A DNA stretch of 8,103 bases, from the NCBI GenBank assembly GCA_016186235.1, contig JACPMD010000054.1:1-8103 (forward strand), given 5' to 3'. Of this stretch, positions 1 through 6,287 are shown piece by piece. The notes below the pieces were generated by a model that was not told the DNA's origin, did not search any database, and saw only the letters and a program-made list of their open reading frames with translations. The position numbers and the translations under genes were made by a program. This stretch comes from Candidatus Roizmanbacteria bacterium (lineage in GTDB: Bacteria > Patescibacteriota > Microgenomatia > UBA1406 > GWC2-37-13). The first letter of the stretch is position 1. The number at the start of each line of letters is the position of its first letter.

Positions 1-523
1 ACCTTTCCCTCGCGGTACTAGTTCACTATCGGTTAGTTTGAGTATTTAGTCTTGGATCGTGACCGACCCGGTTTCCCACAAGGTTTGCCGTGACTCGTGG
101 TACTTGGGAAATCCACTAGGGAAAGCTTTCATTTTGAATACGAGGCTGTCACTCTCTCTGGCAGTTCTTTCCAGAACTTTTTTCTACGAAAACTCTCTCC
201 ACGTGTGGACCCGCAACACCCACCAAAAGGCGGGTTTAGACTGTTCCGGTTTCGCTCGCCGCTACTAACGGAATCTCAACCCCGATTAAATCGGGGCAAG
301 TTGATTTCTTTTCCTCTGGTTACTGAGATGTTTCAGTTCACCAGGTTCCCCGTCCGATGAAACATCGGACCTCCCGATATCACTATCGGGAAGGTTGCCC
401 TATTCGGAAACCAACGACTTGTAGCGCCTGTTTAAGGACTCATCGTTGTTTTCGTGCTTACACACACGTCCTTCTTCGGCTCAAACTACCAAGGCATTCA
501 CCATTGGCATTATCTCTTCCATC
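1..523 (-). rRNA. rrl: 23S ribosomal RNA, 5' part (runs off left edge)
   Basis: The reverse complement reads as the 5' region of bacterial 23S rRNA. Near the 5' end it has GGTGAATGCCTTGG (compare E. coli GGTGGATGCC), then AAGAAGGACGTG, TTTCCGAATAGGG, GAACTGAAACATC, GGAAAAGAAATCAAC, AGTAGCGGCGAGCGAA and, at the window edge, TAGTACCGCGAGGGAAAGG (E. coli about 457-474). The 5' end at about 523 is placed by alignment to the E. coli distance of 21 nt before GGTGGATGCC, so it may be off by several bases. The stretch is about 45-50 nt longer than the E. coli equivalent; part of this is two neat hairpins (CCCGAT/ATCGGG and GTCCGATG/CATCGGAC) between 355 and 395. No intron is visible in this part. All protein-like reading frames here are spurious. 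It is transcribed leftwards behind tRNA-Ala. Confidence 0.97.
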
Positions 524-533
524 TCTTACATTA

Positions 534-549
534 GTCAAATTATTTTGAC
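534..549 (-). repeat. 6-bp hairpin just upstream of the 23S 5' end
   Basis: On the minus strand GTCAAA-ATAA-TTTGAC forms a perfect 6-bp stem with a 4-nt loop, 10-25 nt ahead of the estimated mature 23S 5' end. It could be part of the precursor processing region; this is an inference because the 3' flank of 23S that normally pairs here is outside the window. Confidence 0.45.
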
Positions 550-563
550 CTACCAACGCTAAT

Positions 564-575
564 TGTTAAAGTGCA
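564..575 (-). promoter_or_regulatory. boxA-like rRNA antitermination site
   Basis: The minus strand reads TGCACTTTAACA, matching the E. coli rrn boxA TGCTCTTTAACA at 11 of 12 positions. It lies one base past the 3' end of tRNA-Ala and about 40 nt before 23S, the same order (tRNA-Ala, boxA, 23S) as in the E. coli spacer. In known systems the RNA is bound by NusB/S10 to support processive rRNA transcription. Function here is inferred from match and position. Confidence 0.75.
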
Positions 576-576
576 G

Positions 577-650
577 TGGACCCGACCGGACTTGAACCGG
601 TGACCTTCGCATTGCAAATGCGATGTTCTAGCCAGCTGAACTACAGGCCC
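577..650 (-). tRNA. tRNA-Ala (anticodon UGC)
   Basis: The minus strand folds as a complete cloverleaf. Acceptor GGGCCTG pairs with CGGGTCC, the D stem is GTTC/GAAC, and the anticodon stem TCGCA/TGCGA closes the loop TTTGCAA, giving anticodon TGC. The T arm is ACCGG-TTCAAGT-CCGGT and the discriminator is A. No CCA follows the discriminator (the next bases are CTGC), so CCA must be added after transcription. It sits in the usual place for a 16S-23S spacer tRNA, but no 16S gene and no tRNA-Ile precede it; only a leader and promoter do. Confidence 0.97.
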
Positions 651-680
651 AAAATCAGATATAAAATTTATAAAGTGCGA

Positions 681-735
681 AAATTCATAAAGTTATTACA
701 AAAATTAGTAATGACGTTTAAAACTTTATGAATTT
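681..735 (-). repeat. 14-bp perfect inverted repeat in rRNA leader
   Basis: AAATTCATAAAGTT (681-694) and AACTTTATGAATTT (722-735) are perfect reverse complements. Inside them ATTAC (695-699) and GTAAT (708-712) can extend the hairpin. A near copy of the left arm, AAATTTATAAAGT, lies directly beside it at 664-676 (one difference in 13), so the right arm has two possible partners. A long stem just before a tRNA is a plausible RNase III/RNase P processing structure; there is no U-tract, so it is not a terminator. Confidence 0.7.
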
Positions 736-754
736 AAATTAAAGAAGGCTGTTA

Positions 755-773
755 GGTCCGAAGAAGTCGGACC
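755..773 (-). repeat. 7-bp hairpin in rRNA leader
   Basis: GGTCCGA (755-761) and TCGGACC (767-773) form a perfect GC-rich stem with a 5-nt loop on either strand. It is not followed by a T-run in either direction, so a terminator reading is not supported. Its outer CC (772-773) is shared with the next hairpin (772-807). Confidence 0.6.
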
Positions 774-807
774 AATGATGCCTTTAGGAAAGAAAAATTT
801 TCATTGG
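772..807 (-). repeat. Hairpin at the start of the rRNA transcript
   Basis: CCAATGA (772-778) pairs perfectly with TCATTGG (801-807) around a 22-nt loop that holds a further small CTTT/AAAG pairing. On the minus strand it begins essentially at the predicted first nucleotide, so it would be a 5'-terminal hairpin of the rRNA precursor. It competes for two bases with the 755-773 stem. Confidence 0.5.
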
Positions 808-815
808 CAAGGGAA

Positions 816-844
816 AGTATAACGCAGGAATTTTAAAATGTCAA
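816..844 (-). promoter_or_regulatory. Consensus sigma-70 promoter for tRNA-Ala/23S
   Basis: Reading the minus strand, TTGACA (844-839) and TATACT (821-816) are separated by exactly 17 bp. The -35 is a perfect consensus and the -10 differs at one position. The predicted start is near 808-809, about 160 nt upstream of tRNA-Ala. Strength and position suit an rRNA promoter, and its location shows that this 23S unit can be transcribed without a 16S gene. Confidence 0.85.
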
Positions 845-889
845 CTATATCTAAGTAGATCAGAGTAGGCGAAGCGATACATGTTCTTA

Positions 890-918
890 TTGAATAAGTG
901 TCTTTTTCGCTATATTAT
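890..918 (+). promoter_or_regulatory. Promoter of ppsA-eno, abutting the start codon
   Basis: TTGAAT (890-895) and TATTAT (913-918) are 17 bp apart. Only 6 nt separate the -10 box from the ATG at 925, so transcription should start at or next to the first base of the start codon. It points away from the rRNA promoter; the two -35 boxes are 45 bp apart, so the 71-bp patch 845-924 serves both units. Confidence 0.72.
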
Positions 919-924
919 AAAACT

Positions 925-3288
925 ATGACTCCAAAAAAATCTATTGTTTGGTTTGAAGAAGTAACAAAGGATGATATTGGATTAGTCGGCGGAAAAGGAG
1001 CAAATTTAGGCGAAATGGTAAATGCAAACTTTCCAATCCCTTACGGATTTATCATTACCTCCTCCGCTTACTTTGATTTTGTAAAGGAAAATCGCTTAAG
1101 CAACAAAATTAAGGATTTATTACAGATTGTTAATTACGAAAATCCCCACGAGCTGCAGCAAGCCTCTTCCCACCTTCGGGAACTCATTTCACAAAGCGAG
1201 ACTCCCCACTATCTTGTAAAGCAAATCGTCTCATACTACGAACAGCTTCTCATAAAGGAAGAACTACATTTTAAAAAAAAGCTTACTTCTCTTGACAAAG
1301 GCGTCCAAACAATTAGACATCTTTATGACAATCCTCTCGTTGCAATTCGATCTTCTGCGACTGCAGAAGATTTACCCGGAGCATCTTTTGCAGGTCAGCA
1401 AGAAACCTTTTTAAACGTCAAGGGAGAAACGCTTCTTCTAAAGAAAATTAAAGATTGTTGGTCTTCTCTCTTTACCGAACGTGCGATCTATTATCGAAAA
1501 CAACAAGGCTTCGATCACATGAAGGTTGGCTTGGCTGTCGTCGTGCAACGGATGGTGCAATCCGATAAGTCCGGTATTGCTTTCAGCGTCGATCCGATCA
1601 GTGCTGACAGAAATAAAATCGTGATTGAGGCGATTTATGGACTCGGCGAGTACATCGTTGGAGGCAAAGTCACACCCGACCACTATGAAGTTGATAAACG
1701 CTCTCTCGTCGTCACAAAAAAGGAGATAAAAAAACAACATATCATGCTCAAAAAATATAATAATACAAATCGTGAGCTCAGACTCTCTGCAGAACAAGGA
1801 AAGAAAGAAAAACTCTCAGACACAGAGATATTAAAAGTAGCACTCCTCGTAAAAGACGTCGAAAATCATTATTTTTTCCCACAGGATATAGAGTGGGCGA
1901 TAGAAAAAGACAGGGTTTATATCGTCCAATCACGCCCTATTACAACGTTAAAATCAAAAAAGAGCCAAGAGAGCAAATTAGCTAAGTCCAGCAATTCATT
2001 GCCAATTCTCGTTGGTTCTCCTGCTTCTCCTGGAATGGGCGTAGGCCCTGTAACGATCATTTTTTCCCCAAAAGAGATTCATAAGATAAATAGTGGAGAT
2101 ATCCTCGTCGCACCACAAACGAATCCTGACTTTGTTCCGGCGATGCGTAAAGCCGCTGCAATTGTAACTGAAAAAGGAGGAAGGACTTCACACGCTGCGA
2201 TTGTATCTCGAGAACTTGGGATACCTGCAATTGTCGGGGCTGACAGAGCGACTAAACTCCTTAAAGGCGGTTCAGTTGTAACAGTAAATGGATCAACAGG
2301 CGAAATATTTAAGGGAGGTTCGTTAAAGCCTGCGCAAAAAACACTGACTTCTCGTGAAAAAGAAAAACCCATGCAAAAAAATTTAAAAACAGTTACTAAA
2401 GTGTATGTAAATCTTGCAGAACCCGACCAGGCTGGGAAAATTGCAAAAAAAGACGTCGACGGAGTAGGACTTTTAAGGGCTGAGTTTATGATTGCTCACA
2501 TCGGAATTCATCCAAAAGAGTTTATCAGAAAAAATCAACAGTTTCTCTTTGTCAATAGGCTCGCCAAAGACCTCGCAACGTTTGCACGCGTATTTTATCC
2601 GAGGACAATTACCTACAGAGCAACGGATTTTAGATCTAACGAATATCGAAATCTTAAAGGAGGCGACCACTTTGAACCTCATGAAGAAAATCCAATGCTC
2701 GGGTATCGCGGTGCGTTTCGTTATGTTTCAAACCCTGAGGTCTTTAGACTTGAGCTGGATGCAATCAAAAAAGTCTACGCTCTTGGTTTTGATAATCTCC
2801 ATTTAATGATTCCCTTTGTGCGTGTTCCGTGGGAATTGGTCAAAGTAAAAGAGATCGTTCAAAACCAAGGACTCATGGATCTTGTCGGATTTAAATTATT
2901 GATTATGGTTGAAGTACCTGCCTGCGCTCTCAATCTCGAAGAGTTCATAAAAATAGGAATCGATGGCGTTTCGGTCGGAACGAACGATCTTACGATGATG
3001 CTTTTAGGAGTTGATAGAGACAACGAAGAAGTAGCTTCTATTTATGATGAGAGAAACCCAGTTGTCGTCAACGTCTTAAGGAATATTATTAGAACGTGTA
3101 CTAAATATAATGTTACCTCATCGATTTGCGGACAGGCAGCTTCTGATTATCCTGAATTGGTAGAAGAGCTTGTTAAAGAAGGAATTACAAGCGTTTCGGT
3201 GAATCCTGATGCAATCGAACGAACGCGCGAACAGATTTATGAAATTGAGAAAAAATTATTTAAAAATCTAAAAAAAGGATCTAAGTAG
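925..3288 (+). CDS. ppsA: Phosphoenolpyruvate synthase (pyruvate, water dikinase)
   Basis: Cytosolic enzyme interconverting pyruvate + ATP + water and PEP + AMP + phosphate. The 787 residues match the usual ~790 of PpsA. Visible parts: an N-terminal ATP-grasp domain with GGKGANLGEM from residue 22, AIRSSATAEDLPGASFAG around Arg142, GIAFSVDPI, and DIEWAIEKDRVYIVQSRP at 321-338; a swivelling phosphohistidine domain with GGRTSHAAIVSRELGIPA, catalytic His423; and a C-terminal PEP/pyruvate barrel with PMLGYRGAFRY, GTNDLTMMLLGVDRD and CGQAASDYPE, catalytic Cys735. GGRTSHA and length favour PEP synthase over pyruvate phosphate dikinase. The barrel has unusual EVPAC (commonly EIPSN) and TMMLLG (commonly TQLTLG). 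The start is ATG 925, not the upstream in-frame GTG at 898, because the -10 box lies between them and the family begins at this point. There is no Shine-Dalgarno; a leaderless mRNA is predicted. It is followed 5 nt later by eno, suggesting joint action in lower glycolysis. Confidence 0.96.
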   Translation: MTPKKSIVWFEEVTKDDIGLVGGKGANLGEMVNANFPIPYGFIITSSAYFDFVKENRLSNKIKDLLQIVNYENPHELQQASSHLRELISQSETPHYLVKQIVSYYEQLLIKEELHFKKKLTSLDKGVQTIRHLYDNPLVAIRSSATAEDLPGASFAGQQETFLNVKGETLLLKKIKDCWSSLFTERAIYYRKQQGFDHMKVGLAVVVQRMVQSDKSGIAFSVDPISADRNKIVIEAIYGLGEYIVGGKVTPDHYEVDKRSLVVTKKEIKKQHIMLKKYNNTNRELRLSAEQGKKEKLSDTEILKVALLVKDVENHYFFPQDIEWAIEKDRVYIVQSRPITTLKSKKSQESKLAKSSNSLPILVGSPASPGMGVGPVTIIFSPKEIHKINSGDILVAPQTNPDFVPAMRKAAAIVTEKGGRTSHAAIVSRELGIPAIVGADRATKLLKGGSVVTVNGSTGEIFKGGSLKPAQKTLTSREKEKPMQKNLKTVTKVYVNLAEPDQAGKIAKKDVDGVGLLRAEFMIAHIGIHPKEFIRKNQQFLFVNRLAKDLATFARVFYPRTITYRATDFRSNEYRNLKGGDHFEPHEENPMLGYRGAFRYVSNPEVFRLELDAIKKVYALGFDNLHLMIPFVRVPWELVKVKEIVQNQGLMDLVGFKLLIMVEVPACALNLEEFIKIGIDGVSVGTNDLTMMLLGVDRDNEEVASIYDERNPVVVNVLRNIIRTCTKYNVTSSICGQAASDYPELVEELVKEGITSVSVNPDAIERTREQIYEIEKKLFKNLKKGSK

Positions 3289-3293
3289 CAATT

Positions 3294-4571
3294 ATGGCAA
3301 AAATCAAAAGAATTTACGCATTTGAAATTATTGACTCTAGAGGGAGGCCAACCATTGAGGGGAAACTAATCCTTGATAATGGCCAAAAAGTTGAAACATC
3401 GATTCCTGCTGGTACCTCGATAGGCAAATTCGAAGCAGTGGAACTGAGAGATGCCGACTCGCCTCGATTTGACGGAATGGGTGTTTCAAAGGCAGTTCAA
3501 TTCATCAATGAACTCATCGGTCCTAAGCTTGTCGGTGCATCGCCACTCAAGCAGTTTGAAATTGACGGCTGGCTTATAAAAGCAGATGGAACAAAAAATA
3601 AAAGTAAACTCGGAGCAAATACCATTTTAACTGTTTCTCAGCTCATTACAAAAGCTGCCGCTGTTGATTTGCAGGTGCCACTTTTTCGCTACATAAATAC
3701 CCTTTACCAAGCGATTACAAAGACTCCGCTTCCAATAGAAAAGCTACCCTCTCCTATGTTTAATGTGATCAACGGAGGAAAACACGCGAACAATAATCTT
3801 GAATTTCAAGAGTTTCATTTTATTCCTTCCTCGTCGACTACATTTGCCAAATCGTACGAGAAAGGCGTTGACCTCTTCCACGAACTGAAGCGAGTCTTAG
3901 CAGAAAAAAATGCATTTATAGCAATAGGAGAAGAAGGCGGTTATACGACAAATTTTACCGCTAATATTGATGCTTTAGAAGTAGTGAATGAAACAATTAT
4001 CAAAAAAAATCTTAAACCAGGCCTTGATGTTTTCTTAGGACTTGATATCGCAGCTTCAGAGTTTTATAAAAACGGACACTATGTCATACGAGACAAACCG
4101 CATCCGCTAAATTCAGATGATTATATTGAATACATAGTCCACCTCACTAAAAATTACTCAATCCTTATACTCGAAGACCCTCTCAGCGAAGACGAATGGC
4201 ATAGTTGGAGTAAATTAAGCCAGATCGTTTCTAAAAGCATGTATCTAGTAGGCGACGATCTTATTACGACGAATAAAGAAAGACTGATGCGTGCAATAAA
4301 AGAAGACGCTTGTAACTCAATTATTATTAAACCCAATCAGGTAGGATCTCTCACAGAAACGCTTGAAGTAGTCGATCTAGCAAGAAAAAACAATTTTACC
4401 TGCGTCGTCTCGCATCGGTCAGGAGACACGCCAGACACATTTCTGGCAGATTTTGCTGTAGGAGTACAAGCCGATTTCGTAAAATTTGGCGCTCCCTCGC
4501 GCGGCGAAAGAGTGGTTAAATATAACAGACTTTTAGAAATAGAAAGAGAAGAACTCACAGCGAGTGCTTAA
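3294..4571 (+). CDS. eno: Enolase (2-phosphoglycerate dehydratase)
   Basis: Cytosolic glycolytic enzyme: 2-phosphoglycerate <-> PEP + water, Mg-dependent. 425 residues, near the usual ~430. Opens with IYAFEIIDSRGRPTIE, the enolase N-terminus. All expected active-site residues are seen: Ser42 in the lid loop, His164 (NGGKHANN), Glu173 (QEFHF), Glu214 (GEEGG), metal ligands Asp251 (LDIAASEFY), Glu294 (LEDPLSEDEW) and Asp321 (VGDDL), Lys346 (IIKPNQVGS), Arg375-Ser376 (SHRSGDT) and Lys397 (VKFGAPSRGER). The lid reads AGTSIGKFEAVEL rather than the usual SGASTG..EA.EL, and GDEGG is GEEGG; both are divergent but catalytically plausible. ATG lies 5 nt after the ppsA stop with only a weak AAGGA about 14 nt upstream, so it is probably co-transcribed and translationally coupled. 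Its last 17 bp overlap the end of pyrG on the other strand. Confidence 0.96.
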   Translation: MAKIKRIYAFEIIDSRGRPTIEGKLILDNGQKVETSIPAGTSIGKFEAVELRDADSPRFDGMGVSKAVQFINELIGPKLVGASPLKQFEIDGWLIKADGTKNKSKLGANTILTVSQLITKAAAVDLQVPLFRYINTLYQAITKTPLPIEKLPSPMFNVINGGKHANNNLEFQEFHFIPSSSTTFAKSYEKGVDLFHELKRVLAEKNAFIAIGEEGGYTTNFTANIDALEVVNETIIKKNLKPGLDVFLGLDIAASEFYKNGHYVIRDKPHPLNSDDYIEYIVHLTKNYSILILEDPLSEDEWHSWSKLSQIVSKSMYLVGDDLITTNKERLMRAIKEDACNSIIIKPNQVGSLTETLEVVDLARKNNFTCVVSHRSGDTPDTFLADFAVGVQADFVKFGAPSRGERVVKYNRLLEIEREELTASA

Positions 4572-6222
4572 TTACTGCATCAATGAACGAGAGAAAAATC
4601 GGATGAGGACGAAGCGGTCTTGATTTGTATTCCGGATGACCCTGAGTTCCGAGATAAAAAGGATGTTGTGAGATGTCAAGTTCTGTTATTTCAGCTAAGT
4701 TTTCTACGCTCGATCTAGCCGAAATCTTGATTCCGTTTTTTTCAAACTCCTTTGCATAGCGATCGTTAAATTCGTAACGATGCCTGTGACGTTCGCTTGT
4801 TAATCCTGACTCTTTATTAATAAATCCTCCATACTTTTCATAAGCCATCCAGGCAAGCGTATGTGGTCTAACATATGCCTTCCATGCTCCTAAACGCATT
4901 GTGCCGCCATAGGCCCTGCGTTTCATAAATTCTTCTTGAGCAGGCATCAGATGAATCACAGGGTACTTTGTCTTTGGGTCATTCTCTGTTGTGTTCGCCT
5001 CTTTCCAACCTATCACATCCCTTGCGAAGGAAATCGCAGCAAGCTGCATACCGTAACACAAACCTAAATAAGGAATTTTATGATCGCGCGCATAGCCAGC
5101 AGCCTTGATCATTCCCTCAGCTCCTCTTTCTCCCCAACCGATTGGCACAATCACTCCTCCTGGGTTAGATAGGTATTTTTCAGTTCCCTGTTTTTCGACA
5201 TTTTCGGCATCAATCCAGTGAGTCTGGAGCTTTACCCCATGAAACCAGGCTGCATGTTGCAAAGCATCGAATAAAGCAGCATATGAATCACGCAGTTGGT
5301 ATTCTCCTGTTGAAAAGTATTTTCCAACAATTGCAATATGAATCGATTTATTTCCGCTTTCAATTTTCTCTATTTTATGAATAAAGTCCTGCCACGTAGA
5401 AAAATCCTCCTTTTTCTTTTTTAGTCCAAATTTTTGCAGGATTCGTGAATGGAAGTTCTGATCTTTAAAAATCAATGGAAGTTCATACACAATGTCTGTA
5501 TCTGCTGCAGAAATTACATCTTCTGGGTGAACATTACAAAAGAGGGCAAAGCGGTTCTTGCGTCTTTGATCCATTGGTTTTTCAGATCTCGCTACAACAA
5601 AGTCAGGTTGAATACCCATAGAGTTTAAAGTACGAACAGACAGCTGAATTGGTTTTGTTTTAGGCTCCCCGAGGTGTCTCGGAGTGGGCATGTAGCCAAC
5701 GTGTATATGAATTACATTACCCGGATTTTTGAGCGATAAAATCCGTGAGGCCTCGTAATAAAATAGGTTTTGATATTCGCCAGCGGTTCCGCCCAATTCA
5801 ATGACGACAATATCCGCTTCAGTTTTTTTCCCTGCATCAATAATTCTTTTTAAAATCTCATCGGTGATATGAGGAATAGCTTCGACGTCTTCACCATGGT
5901 ATTCAAATCTTCGCTCTCTATCGATTACCGTCTTGTAGATCTGACCCATTGTTACAAAATTTTCTCTTCCCAATTCCAAATCCAAAAATTTCTCGTATGT
6001 TCCAATGTCCATGTCTGCTTCGGTTCCATCCTCGCACAAAAAAGGATCGCCGTGTTCTATTGGATTGATTGTCCCTGCGTCAAGATTGAGGTAATTTTCA
6101 CATTTTACCGGAGTTATGGTAAATCCTGAAGATTTGAGAAGAATGGCTATCGAAGCGGCAACAGTACCTTTCCCAATGCCCGAAATTACACCTCCGGAAA
6201 CGAATATATATTTCGTCTTCAC
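4555..6222 (-). CDS. pyrG: CTP synthase (glutamine-hydrolysing)
   Basis: Makes CTP from UTP, ATP and glutamine in the cytosol, the last step of pyrimidine nucleotide synthesis. 555 residues (E. coli 545). Synthetase domain, about 1-275: P-loop SGGVISGIGKG at 9-19, EDGTEADMDIGTYEKFLD with metal-binding Asp72, IPHITDEI, and IELGGTAGE with Glu142. Glutaminase domain, about 295-550: VPIGWGERG, nucleophile Cys389 in GLCYGMQ, and HPEYKSRPLRPHP with His529 and Glu531. The nucleotide-binding stretch KCENYLNLDAGTINPIEHGD departs strongly from the common [20 protein letters not shown], and PGGFG is PIGWG; this looks like a distinct, probably CPR-type, branch. The start codon is GTG (6222-6220), giving MKTKYIFVSGG; the -10 box ends 8 nt upstream and there is no Shine-Dalgarno. 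It converges with eno and diverges from rplS. Confidence 0.96.
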   Translation of the reverse strand: MKTKYIFVSGGVISGIGKGTVAASIAILLKSSGFTITPVKCENYLNLDAGTINPIEHGDPFLCEDGTEADMDIGTYEKFLDLELGRENFVTMGQIYKTVIDRERRFEYHGEDVEAIPHITDEILKRIIDAGKKTEADIVVIELGGTAGEYQNLFYYEASRILSLKNPGNVIHIHVGYMPTPRHLGEPKTKPIQLSVRTLNSMGIQPDFVVARSEKPMDQRRKNRFALFCNVHPEDVISAADTDIVYELPLIFKDQNFHSRILQKFGLKKKKEDFSTWQDFIHKIEKIESGNKSIHIAIVGKYFSTGEYQLRDSYAALFDALQHAAWFHGVKLQTHWIDAENVEKQGTEKYLSNPGGVIVPIGWGERGAEGMIKAAGYARDHKIPYLGLCYGMQLAAISFARDVIGWKEANTTENDPKTKYPVIHLMPAQEEFMKRRAYGGTMRLGAWKAYVRPHTLAWMAYEKYGGFINKESGLTSERHRHRYEFNDRYAKEFEKNGIKISARSSVENLAEITELDISQHPFYLGTQGHPEYKSRPLRPHPIFLSFIDAVIKHSL

Positions 6223-6230
6223 GGAATTTT

Positions 6231-6259
6231 AGTATACAGTCAGATCCCTAGCTTGTCAA
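6231..6259 (-). promoter_or_regulatory. Consensus promoter of pyrG, abutting its GTG start
   Basis: On the minus strand TTGACA (6259-6254) and TATACT (6236-6231) are separated by 17 bp. These are the same hexamers and spacing as the rRNA promoter at 816-844. Only 8 nt separate the -10 from the GTG at 6222, so the mRNA should be leaderless or carry one or two extra nucleotides. Its -35 overlaps the -35 of the plus-strand rplS promoter. Confidence 0.82.
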
Positions 6260-6281
6260 AACGAATTTCACATGATACAAT
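6253..6281 (+). promoter_or_regulatory. Promoter of rplS-yraN unit, overlapping the pyrG -35
   Basis: TTGTCA (6253-6258) and TACAAT (6276-6281) are 17 bp apart, each one mismatch from consensus. Six nt separate the -10 from the ATG at 6288, the same geometry as at ppsA. The string TTGTCAA at 6253-6259 reads as a -35 on both strands, so the two divergent promoters share these bases and could not both be occupied at once. Confidence 0.7.
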
Positions 6282-6287
6282 CCTCCT

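Larger units (their letters stand above)
651..808 (-). other. Structured leader of the tRNA-Ala/23S transcript
   Basis: About 158 nt lie between the predicted transcription start (near 808) and the 5' end of tRNA-Ala, with no credible ORF on either strand. The stretch carries three inverted repeats (772-807, 755-773, 681-735) and a weak second boxA-like string, CTTCTTTAA on the minus strand at 739-747. None of the conserved 3'-end sequence of 16S rRNA, including the anti-Shine-Dalgarno region, is present. It most likely acts as an rRNA leader for antitermination and RNase processing; that role is inferred. Confidence 0.6.

Noticed and set aside
59..548. Three overlapping plus-strand reading frames
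   Set aside because: They lie antisense to highly conserved 23S rRNA and have no protein-like conservation.
755..773. Rho-independent terminator
   Set aside because: The stem is good but no T-run follows on either strand, and it lies within the rRNA leader.
775..822. Tiny plus-strand ORF starting MMPLGKKNFHW
   Set aside because: Only 15 codons, no ribosome site, and it lies across the rRNA leader hairpin and -10 box on the other strand.
898..924. Upstream GTG start adding nine residues to ppsA
   Set aside because: The -10 box TATTAT (913-918) lies inside this segment and the PpsA family starts at the ATG at 925.
1438..2806. Several frames of 69-119 codons opposite or within ppsA
   Set aside because: Shadows of a gene whose frame and motifs are certain throughout.
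4154..4558. Minus-strand frames opposite eno
   Set aside because: Shadows of the enolase coding sequence; they carry no recognisable motif.
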